Assembly (NCBI RefSeq): GCF_040436315.1
Contig: NZ_AP031572.1
Coordinates: forward strand, 2,108,001-2,172,000
Reading direction: 5' to 3'
From: Synechocystis sp. LKSZ1
GTDB taxonomy: Bacteria > Cyanobacteriota > Cyanobacteriia > Cyanobacteriales > Microcystaceae
DNA length: 64,000 nucleotides
Numbering within the stretch: the stretch's first letter is position 1; the number at the start of each line of letters is the position of its first letter. Under the pieces are notes generated by a model, which was not told the DNA's origin, made no database searches, and saw only the letters and a list, made by a program, of their open reading frames with translations. Below are positions 57,594 to 64,000 of this stretch, piece after piece. A program made the translations under genes and the position numbers.

Positions 57594-59231
57594 ATGAATG
57601 CTCGATTCAGTTATTTGTGGTTGCGTTATTTAAATACTAAACGCCAGGGCGGGTTTGCCATGATGATAGCAATCGTCTTGGGCCTAGTAATGCTCGTAGT
57701 TGGTGTGACCCTATTGGTGCAATCCAGCGGCAATCAAACTAAAACTATTTCTAAAGCAAAATCTGATAAGGCTTTCAGTATTGCAGAGGCTGGGGCGACT
57801 CAATATGTTGATTTCTTAAATAAAAAAGCGAATCGTATCTTGCTCTCTTTCGATGACTGTGTTGCGACTAGAGATGCAAATGGTAGCTGTCCTGATAGTG
57901 GGACGGGGACAAAAAGCTGGTCTTTAGCCGACAATATTCTGACCGCTGTATCCAATCTACAAGGGGGTAATGCCTGTACTAATGCAACAGGAAGCACAGC
58001 GGTTTCAACCATTCAAACGTGGGCTAATGCCAACAATACTACGGGGTGGCGAACCATTGGCGATGGTCGCTTTAAGTTAGTGGGTTATAAATACACTCCA
58101 GATGGAGCGGCCAATAGTGTACCAGGGACAGCGGTATTGGCAGTTCAGGGTATCAATGGCACTACAGGAACTGCTGATAGTGCGAATGGCGGTACTCAAG
58201 TTCAAATGACGCTACGAATTAATTCAAACCCTAGTAGTACGCCTCCCATCCCTCAGTCCGCCCCCGGTCTTTGGGCCAGAAGTTTTAGCACAGCCGCTGA
58301 TATCCATGCCAATGTCTTAGATAGCTCTGGTTGTACCAGTGGAAATACACCTGTCAGTAGTAGTCTATTAAACTATCTCCCCTCGCTTCCCTTGGGAACC
58401 CTCCCCAACGGGAACCATACCCCAGCCCTATCAGGCACAATGGGTCAATTAGTGAAGGAAACTAATGGTACTCCCTTTCCTCCCTTGCCCTATTATCCTG
58501 CAACAGCCGATGCTAACACCAATACCTTAAGCAACTGTAGCGGAAAAACAGCCTACCCCGCTAATGGTGACAAGGATGCAGACGGTAATACTTTTAATTC
58601 CAGTTCTCCTCCGGGCACAGGAAAAGTTTATAAGTATCGCATTACAGGCGGGTGTACGCTTCCTAGCGGAGTCACGTTTGGCAGTCGTGGTGATGATCGT
58701 GTCATCATGTACATTGATAGCACTCTTGACATTGGTAATAATGCCAAAGTTGCTACCAGTGGTGGCACCCAAGCCAAAGTTCAATGGCTTTTGAGAACTT
58801 CAGATTTAGATTTAGGGGGGAATTCTCAGGTGGGTAGTGCCTCACCGGATGCCTCTACTGCTACAAACTGGTCGTTCTTCCTATACAGTTGTACGGATGT
58901 TGCCTGCACCTCAAGAAAGAGTTCACCAGAAGTGAGTCTGCGAGGAACATCTGACTATTACGCCTTTATTTTTGCGCCCTATGCAACAGCTGATATGCGA
59001 GGTAACCCCAAAATAGCGGGTGCCCTTTGGGTCAATCGCTTCGAGACGAATGGCTCTCCGCCGAAAATCTTTCAAGCGATGCAACAAAACGACTTTAATC
59101 AACTATTCTCCGGTGTTTACAGCGACACGGGCACAGATGTTTCTTTGCTACAGAATGGTTATATTGGTAATACCGTTGCTTTCAATAAAACCAGCTTTAA
59201 TGCTTCTGTCGTCCCGGTTGCGGCTCCCTAG
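57594..59231 (+). CDS. PilX-like surface/minor pilin-type protein, copy A
   Basis: A 545-residue protein. A basic N-terminus (about 1-20) precedes GGFAMMIAIVLGLVMLVVGVTLLV near 19-42, a pilin-like membrane helix. Then NQTKTISKAKSDKAFSIAEAGATQ near 48-70 matches the PilX N-terminal pattern (AEAG). The prepilin-type Glu at +5 is absent. The rest is Ser/Thr/Asn/Gly-rich beta-type sequence with several cysteines. In other bacteria PilX-type proteins sit in type IV pili. ATG 57594 has a GGGAG binding site; a TTG at 57567 is less likely. It is almost identical to copy B. Confidence 0.8.
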   Translation: MNARFSYLWLRYLNTKRQGGFAMMIAIVLGLVMLVVGVTLLVQSSGNQTKTISKAKSDKAFSIAEAGATQYVDFLNKKANRILLSFDDCVATRDANGSCPDSGTGTKSWSLADNILTAVSNLQGGNACTNATGSTAVSTIQTWANANNTTGWRTIGDGRFKLVGYKYTPDGAANSVPGTAVLAVQGINGTTGTADSANGGTQVQMTLRINSNPSSTPPIPQSAPGLWARSFSTAADIHANVLDSSGCTSGNTPVSSSLLNYLPSLPLGTLPNGNHTPALSGTMGQLVKETNGTPFPPLPYYPATADANTNTLSNCSGKTAYPANGDKDADGNTFNSSSPPGTGKVYKYRITGGCTLPSGVTFGSRGDDRVIMYIDSTLDIGNNAKVATSGGTQAKVQWLLRTSDLDLGGNSQVGSASPDASTATNWSFFLYSCTDVACTSRKSSPEVSLRGTSDYYAFIFAPYATADMRGNPKIAGALWVNRFETNGSPPKIFQAMQQNDFNQLFSGVYSDTGTDVSLLQNGYIGNTVAFNKTSFNASVVPVAAP

Positions 59232-59406
59232 TATTTTCCAGGCCTTAAAGCCAGGGCCTTCTCTGTCTTTGTGATCTAAATCACAGCTCTAGGCGATTAA
59301 GATCACAGGAGGAGCCGATAGGTCAAGGCTAAAATTAGGGTACCCTCTGGGTTAGCTTAAGTTTTAAATCTTATTTTTTATTGGGTCTGCGACAGGAGCA
59401 ACGGCT
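59232..59406 (+). promoter_or_regulatory. Promoter region of the second PilX-like gene with two CRP-type sites
   Basis: TGTGA-TCTAAA-TCACA at 59270-59285 is a perfect CRP-type palindrome. A weaker GGCGA-TTAAGA-TCACA lies at 59292-59307. With TAAAAT at 59330-59335 as -10, the sites are centred about 64 and 42 bp upstream of the start. The block ATTTTCCAGGCCTTAAAGCC (59233-59252) is shared with the upstream gene's promoter, so the promoter was copied along with the gene. Confidence 0.7.
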
Positions 59407-61425
59407 ATGAATCCTCGGTTTGGTTATGCGTGGTTACGTCATCTGAATAGCAATCGTCAGCGTGGTTTTGCCATGCCTATAGCGATTATGCTAGGTCTAG
59501 TCATGCTTGTAGTCGGTGTGACCCTATTGGTGCAATCCAGCGGCAATCAAACTAAAACCATTTCTAAAGCAAAATCTGATAAGGCTTTCAGTATTGCAGA
59601 GGCTGGGGCGACTCAATATATTGATTTCTTAAATAAAAGAGCGAATCGTATCTTGCTCTCTTTCGATGACTGTGTTGCGACTAGAGATGCAAATGGTAGC
59701 TGTCCTGATAGTGGGACGGGGACAAAAAGCTGGTCTTTAGCCGACAATATTCTGACCGCTGTATCCAATCTGCAAGGGGGCAATGCCTGTACTAATGCAA
59801 CGGGAAGCACGGCGGTTTCAACCATTCAAACGTGGGCTAATGCCAACAATACTACGGGGTGGCGAACCATCGGCGATGGTCGTTTCAAGCTAGTAGGTTA
59901 TAAATACACTCCAGACGGAGCGGCCAATAGTGTACCAGGGACAGCAGTATTGGCAGTTCAGGGTATCAATGGCACTACAGGAACTGCTGATAGTGCGAAT
60001 GGCGGTACTCAAGTTCAAATGACGCTACGAATTAATTCAAACCCTAGTAGTACACCTCCAATCCCTCAGTCCGCCCCTGGTCTTTGGGCCAGAAGTTTTA
60101 GCACAGCCGCTGATATCCATGCCAATGTCTTAGATAGCTCTGGTTGTACCAGTGGAAATACCCCTGTCAGTAGTAGCCTATTGAACTATCTCCCCTCGCT
60201 TCCCTTGGGAACCCTCCCCAACGGAAACCATACCCCAGCCCTATCAGGCACAATGGGTCAATTAGTGAAGGAAACTAATGGTACTCCCTTTCCTCCCTTG
60301 CCCTATTATCCTGCAACAGCCGATGCTAATACCAATACCTTAAGCAACTGTAGCGGAAAAACAGCCTACCCCGCTAATGGTGACAAGGATGCAGACGGTA
60401 ATACTTTTAATTCCAGTTCTCCTCCGGGCACAGGAAAAGTTTATAAGTATCGCATTACAGGCGGGTGTACGCTTCCTAGCGGAGTCACGTTTGGCAGTCG
60501 TGGTGATGATCGTGTCATCATGTACATTGATAGCACTCTTGACATTGGTAATAATGCCAAAGTTGCTACCAGTGGTGGCACCCAAGCCAAAGTTCAATGG
60601 CTTTTGAGAACTTCAGATTTAGATTTAGGGGGGAATTCTCAGGTGGGTAGTGCCTCACCGGATGCCTCTACTGCTACAAACTGGTCGTTCTTCCTATACA
60701 GTTGTACGGATGTTGCCTGCACCTCAAGAAAGAGTTCACCAGAAGTGAGTCTGCGAGGAACCTCCGACTATTACGCCTTTATTTTTGCGCCCTATGCAAC
60801 AGCCGATATGCGAGGTAACCCCAAAATAGCGGGTGCCCTTTGGGTTAATCGCTTCGAGACGAATGGCGCTCCGCCGAAAATCTTTCAAGCGATGCAACAA
60901 AGCGACTTTAATCAACTATTCTCTGGTCTTTATAGCGACACTGGCACGGATGTTTCGTTGCTACAGAATGGTTATATTGGTAATACCGTTGCTTTCAATA
61001 AAACCAGCTTTGATGCTTCCGTTGTAGCGGTTGCGGCTCCTACCAGTTCTTCTAGCTCTAGTTCAAGCTCGGTGGCATCAAGTTCATCTTCCAGTTCTGT
61101 TGCTTCTGGCTCTAGTTCTAGCTCAGTGACATCAAGTTCTAGTTCCTCTAGTGTTTCCTCCTCCAGTAGTTCTAGCTCTTCTAGTTCCTCGTCTTCCAGT
61201 AGTTCTAGTTCTTCAGTTGCGACGTGTACAGTGCCTAGTTTAGTGGGTAGAGCTACTAACAACTCCAGCCGGGTTTCAGGTATTGCAACATTGGTTACTG
61301 ACGCTGGTTTGGTTCCTTCGCCGAGCTTGACGAATAGTGGCAATCGAGAAGTGCAATCCCAAAATCCTTCTGCGAATGCCTCCGTTCCTTGCGGCAGTAC
61401 GGTTTCTTATGTATTGAACGACTAG
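59407..61425 (+). CDS. PilX-like protein copy B with poly-serine linker and PASTA domain
   Basis: 672 residues. Residues 1-20 differ from copy A, while the helix GFAMPIAIMLGLVMLVVG and the following 500 residues are nearly identical. After the point where copy A ends (VAAP), copy B continues with a linker of about 60 residues that is over 80% serine with a few Val, Ala, Thr and Gly. A C-terminal PASTA-like domain follows (CTVPSLVGRA near 607, DAGLVPSPSL near 637, VQSQNPSANASVPCGSTVSYVL to the end) with two cysteines placed for a disulfide. PASTA domains bind wall fragments or act as spacers. The serine codons are mixed (AGC, TCT, AGT, TCA). A surface role is inferred. Confidence 0.82.
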   Translation: MNPRFGYAWLRHLNSNRQRGFAMPIAIMLGLVMLVVGVTLLVQSSGNQTKTISKAKSDKAFSIAEAGATQYIDFLNKRANRILLSFDDCVATRDANGSCPDSGTGTKSWSLADNILTAVSNLQGGNACTNATGSTAVSTIQTWANANNTTGWRTIGDGRFKLVGYKYTPDGAANSVPGTAVLAVQGINGTTGTADSANGGTQVQMTLRINSNPSSTPPIPQSAPGLWARSFSTAADIHANVLDSSGCTSGNTPVSSSLLNYLPSLPLGTLPNGNHTPALSGTMGQLVKETNGTPFPPLPYYPATADANTNTLSNCSGKTAYPANGDKDADGNTFNSSSPPGTGKVYKYRITGGCTLPSGVTFGSRGDDRVIMYIDSTLDIGNNAKVATSGGTQAKVQWLLRTSDLDLGGNSQVGSASPDASTATNWSFFLYSCTDVACTSRKSSPEVSLRGTSDYYAFIFAPYATADMRGNPKIAGALWVNRFETNGAPPKIFQAMQQSDFNQLFSGLYSDTGTDVSLLQNGYIGNTVAFNKTSFDASVVAVAAPTSSSSSSSSSVASSSSSSSVASGSSSSSVTSSSSSSSVSSSSSSSSSSSSSSSSSSSSVATCTVPSLVGRATNNSSRVSGIATLVTDAGLVPSPSLTNSGNREVQSQNPSANASVPCGSTVSYVLND

Positions 61426-61492
61426 TGCTTATTTTACTTAGCAGTAATAATAGGCATTCCTAATCATTCTAACTTCTGGTGGTCAAAACTCT

Positions 61493-61530
61493 TAAGGCAA
61501 GCTATCCTAGTTTGCCTTATATTTTATCCT
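61493..61530. terminator. Hairpin between convergent PilX-like B and glycosyltransferase genes
   Basis: TAAGGCAA (61493-61500) and TTGCCTTA (61512-61519) form an 8-bp stem, followed rightward by TATTTTAT. It lies in the 117-bp gap between convergent genes. It best serves the rightward gene. Confidence 0.6.
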
Positions 61531-61542
61531 TTATCAAAAGGG

Positions 61543-63042
61543 TCATAATGGTTTGAAAAAACTAGTCCGTTCACACTTGACACATCGTAAATCCCACAGG
61601 GGAAAAATCATTCGCTGACGAAATTGAGTATCTGTTAGGGGCTGAAAATAAGTGAAAGGACTGTAGAAATAGTAAGCAATAATAACGACCATTGCTAAAA
61701 TTGATAAAGTAATCATCTTTTTCCTGCGATTAAATGACCATGCACCAACTCTTTTGACTTCTTTAATCCAGAGAGCAAATAAACAAAAGCTAAACAACAA
61801 TGCTGGAAAATAGTGGTAGAGATAGGTCACTCTTTCTAGGCGCGACATAATGAGCATATAAGCCCAATACAAGCCTAAAAAAGTCAGCATTAAAAACCGA
61901 TTTTTGATAGATTCCTTTAGCGGAAAAAACAAGGTAGTTAACACTAAGCCACTGGTCGCAATAACTCCCCATAGACCGATTCCCCAAACAACAGGATTAA
62001 CTTGTAAATAGAGATAACGATAAGACTGTCCATCATCCAATGTTTCCCAACGATAATTAATAGCACGAGCCCCGACAGGCCAAAAAAATGCAGGACTACC
62101 ATTTTCATCTTTTTTACAGAGATTGAGGGGAGGAATCCCTTTATTAACATCTACAGTATAGTCAAAGGCAATCCTGAGCATCATTGGTAAATACCACGGA
62201 GATAAGTGATTTTTATCGGCAATAATTATTTGATATTCTGTCTTGGGAGTAAAATAGCCCTTGTTTTTTAATTGAGGGTTAATATCGGTTCCTAGAGAAA
62301 AATGCAACTGCCAAATCAATAGGAATACAATATAAAAACTTCCTAAAGAAAACCCACAGGCGTATAAACATTTCTTCCAATGTGGCCAAATTCCCCAGTA
62401 CAAAACTGGAAATAGCAAGAGAAGGATTCCGCCTTGGTATTTTGTCGTTACCGTAAATGCAAAACTAATACCTAGACCAATAGAAAAAAGAATTAACTTA
62501 AAGTTAACCCTTTGCCATCGTAAGGCCAATAAAAAAAATAAAATAGTCAAACAAACAAACAGCATCAGTGGGGCATCAAGCATGGCCCCTCGAGAATGGA
62601 CAATCAAGGCATTATCAAATAAATAAAGAAGACTTAATGTGAAAGAAATAAAATAATTTTGAGTTAACAATAATAAAATTAATAAAAAAATAGCTGGTGT
62701 TAACCAAGCACACAAAACAGGAAGTAGACGATAACCAGCAAAGGAAAAATTCTTAGGGAATTCTCCAACTTTTTCAAGATCAATAAATTGATCAGAGAGA
62801 ATATTAGCTTTGATGATTTTTTCGCCCAGGGCAATTAGCATATGTCCCAAAGGAGGATGTTCATGTAAAAAGAAGATATGATTTAAGTATTTTTGAGCAC
62901 TAGCAATATAGTAGTTTTCATCCCAGAAAGCTCCTGCTGGATAGTCATAATTACGAAAATAATTAAAATAAGAAATAATTAAGACAATAATAAATATCAT
63001 CAACGTTAACTGTGTTGATTTTTTGAGCGAATAAATTTTCAT
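61543..63042 (-). CDS. PMT-like (GT39) glycosyltransferase, integral membrane
   Basis: About 499 residues from ATG 63042 (TTG 63069 with a GAGGT upstream is an alternative). The first luminal loop has WDENYYIASAQKYL near residue 34, the Asp-Glu catalytic motif of protein O-mannosyltransferase/ArnT-type GT-C enzymes, and HEHPPLGHMLIALGE near 62. At least nine hydrophobic helices follow, with VHSRGAMLDAPLML near 155 another PMT-type loop. These enzymes move a sugar from a polyprenyl carrier to Ser/Thr of exported proteins or to lipids. The gene is far more A+T-rich than its neighbours, suggesting transfer. It sits next to a Ser-rich surface protein gene, a plausible substrate, but this is an inference. 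Confidence 0.82.
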   Translation of the reverse strand: MKIYSLKKSTQLTLMIFIIVLIISYFNYFRNYDYPAGAFWDENYYIASAQKYLNHIFFLHEHPPLGHMLIALGEKIIKANILSDQFIDLEKVGEFPKNFSFAGYRLLPVLCAWLTPAIFLLILLLLTQNYFISFTLSLLYLFDNALIVHSRGAMLDAPLMLFVCLTILFFLLALRWQRVNFKLILFSIGLGISFAFTVTTKYQGGILLLLFPVLYWGIWPHWKKCLYACGFSLGSFYIVFLLIWQLHFSLGTDINPQLKNKGYFTPKTEYQIIIADKNHLSPWYLPMMLRIAFDYTVDVNKGIPPLNLCKKDENGSPAFFWPVGARAINYRWETLDDGQSYRYLYLQVNPVVWGIGLWGVIATSGLVLTTLFFPLKESIKNRFLMLTFLGLYWAYMLIMSRLERVTYLYHYFPALLFSFCLFALWIKEVKRVGAWSFNRRKKMITLSILAMVVIIAYYFYSPFTYFQPLTDTQFRQRMIFPLWDLRCVKCERTSFFKPL

Positions 63043-63249
63043 ATAAATCAGTCCAATAACTATTTTCAAGCCTAACCTCAGTAATAAACCCAGGCATAAC
63101 TACTTAACAAGATTTAACGCTCAACTAGTTCAAAATATTAGATCAATAATTGACTTATCTATCCTTATATTTATCTTTTCAAGAAAATCTTAAGCTTTTT
63201 TCGGATATTATAATAAATAATGAAATCATCCTTTTGGGGCATCATTGTT

Positions 63250-63580
63250 CTGATGGCTCTGTAGTTTTTCTTTTAGGAATTTTCCTGAAATATGACACCC
63301 TCCAAGCTAGAAATGGCTACATCCACTTCCTCCAATGGATTTTTCTCTTCCTCACCGGGACTACTTTCTCGCTTGCTTGGGAACTTAGATCAACATCTAC
63401 GGAGGCGTGTCCGACTTGAGGAAAAGCAACGAAGAATTAAGCAAGCAGAATGCAAGGCTCGCCGAACTTGAATCAAAACTCGATATCGTATTCCAATCAT
63501 CCAATACCAACTCGACCTCAGTGGCCCCACTGATAACAATTAGCCGCTCTGCTGGGCCTGCTCTAAATTTTGTCGTACCG
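63250..63580 (+). pseudogene. Decayed fourth copy of the tandem membrane protein family
   Basis: Clear DNA similarity to copies 1-3: LGIFLKYDTLQARNGYIHFLQW is followed by FSLAWELR, then frame loss, and SDLRKSNEELSKQNARLAEL followed by ESKLDIVFQSS in the coiled-coil frame. A 1-base deletion near 63265, a 4-base insertion near 63380 and a 1-base deletion near 63530 break it, and a TGA interrupts frame one in the tail. The G tract is changed to GGAGG. One heptad of copy 1 is missing. The leader block of the other copies is not recognisable. Its 3' end runs into the mdh gene on the other strand. Confidence 0.75.
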
Positions 63581-64000
63581 AGGCAGCCGAGCGATGCAGG
63601 GCCTCGATTTCCGATTCAGTTAATTGAACTTCTAGAATATTTTCGACGCCCCGACAACCCAAGCGACAAGGAACCCCCAGAAAAATATCCCTTAATCCGT
63701 ATTCTCCCTGGAGATAAGCCGCCGCCGGCAGGAGTCGGGACTGGTTATTCAGAATGGACGCAATCATCGTACAGGCCGATGCCGCTGGCGCGTAGTAGGC
63801 CCCGCCGGTTTGCAAAAGTTGGACAATCTCGGCCCCACCGTTGCGCGTTCGTTCGACCAATTGCTCGATAATAGCTGGTTCTATCAATTCCGTAATTGGC
63901 ACTCCCCGGACAGTACAGTAACGGGGGAGGGGGAGCATCAGGTCGCCGTGGCCCCCTAAAACCAACGTGCTAATGTCCCTAGGACAAACTCCCAAATAAC
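63540..64000 (-). CDS. mdh: Malate/lactate dehydrogenase family, C-terminal part
   Basis: The frame is open across the right edge, so only the last 153 residues are present. LVLGGHGDLMLPLPRY carries the catalytic histidine (GGHGD), RTRNGGAEIVQLLQTGGAYYAPA is the substrate loop/helix with the conserved NGGAEIV, and DIFLGVPCRLG is typical of the malate dehydrogenase group close to LDH. The enzyme interconverts malate and oxaloacetate with NAD(H). Its last codons (QAQQSG) and stop lie in DNA similar to the 3' end of the tandem family, so the C-terminus may have been altered by that sequence. Confidence 0.9.
   Translation of the reverse strand, partial: YLGVCPRDISTLVLGGHGDLMLPLPRYCTVRGVPITELIEPAIIEQLVERTRNGGAEIVQLLQTGGAYYAPAASACTMIASILNNQSRLLPAAAYLQGEYGLRDIFLGVPCRLGCRGVENILEVQLTESEIEALHRSAASVRQNLEQAQQSG

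Noticed and set aside
61032-61220. Possible CRISPR or simple microsatellite in the serine-codon region
   Set aside because: The repeats are irregular TCT/AGT/AGC/TCA codons in one open frame, with no spacers and no fixed unit.
60972-61343. Leftward Glu/Leu-rich frame opposite the poly-serine segment
   Set aside because: It is the expected antisense reading of serine codons, low complexity only.

Overview
The window is cyanobacterial chromosome. The evidence is rpoB followed by rpoC2 (the gamma/beta' split found in cyanobacteria), a 357-residue ChlI, a ChlH-type protein, GUN4 and AMIN domain proteins, a CofH deazaflavin enzyme and a GlcE/GlcF pair. Most of it is about half G+C and rich in GGCC. 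I cannot name the species. The order rpsT, tatD, rpoB, rpoC2 with no rpoC1 between rpoB and rpoC2 resembles Synechocystis-type unicellular cyanobacteria (from memory, not searched).

Layout, left part. 1-7.5 kb is leftward: a partial ChlH-like gene at the left edge, then, in transcription order from the right, endonuclease V, a methyltransferase, a MurT-type ligase, RecJ and a second DHH phosphoesterase with gaps of 20-75 bp. 7.6-16.6 kb holds a small membrane protein, an XPB-like helicase, a secreted-type subtilase with three PPC domains, a small membrane protein, CofH, fructosamine kinase, an exported GUN4-domain protein, PyrB and a small protein with NRPI repeats. 17-24 kb is a signalling block: two overlapping histidine kinase genes facing a multi-PAS/GAF/GGDEF cyclase. 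24-29 kb has RibF, an alpha/beta-hydrolase fold protein without its nucleophile, a MntA/HepT toxin-antitoxin pair coupled to hisB, two small membrane proteins and chlI.

Centre. At 29.09-29.26 kb, upstream of a Ca2+-type P-type ATPase and an ArsB/NhaD-type permease, I recognise a c-di-AMP (ydaO-type) riboswitch followed by an intrinsic terminator. Then come acpP-fabF, transketolase, an AMIN/amidase_3 cell-wall hydrolase, MurI, S20, TatD, RpoB, RpoC2, a TlyA-type methyltransferase, an FHA protein, a Tat-exported FAD protein with an inserted Rieske domain (CrtU/CruE-like) and GlcE-GlcF.

Right part (55.7-63.6 kb) is the accessory region and the most interesting. Three tandem copies of a small two-helix membrane protein gene each carry two long overlapping open frames that would be joined at a conserved G5 tract. 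A decayed fourth copy lies 6 kb away and overlaps the 3' end of a malate dehydrogenase gene. Between them are two nearly identical PilX-like genes, each preceded by CRP-type sites (TGTGA-N6-TCACA), the second with a long poly-serine linker and a PASTA domain, and an A+T-rich PMT-family glycosyltransferase gene. I infer a surface or pilus-linked island flanked by direct copies of the small gene family. I see no tRNA, rRNA, CRISPR array or intact insertion sequence.
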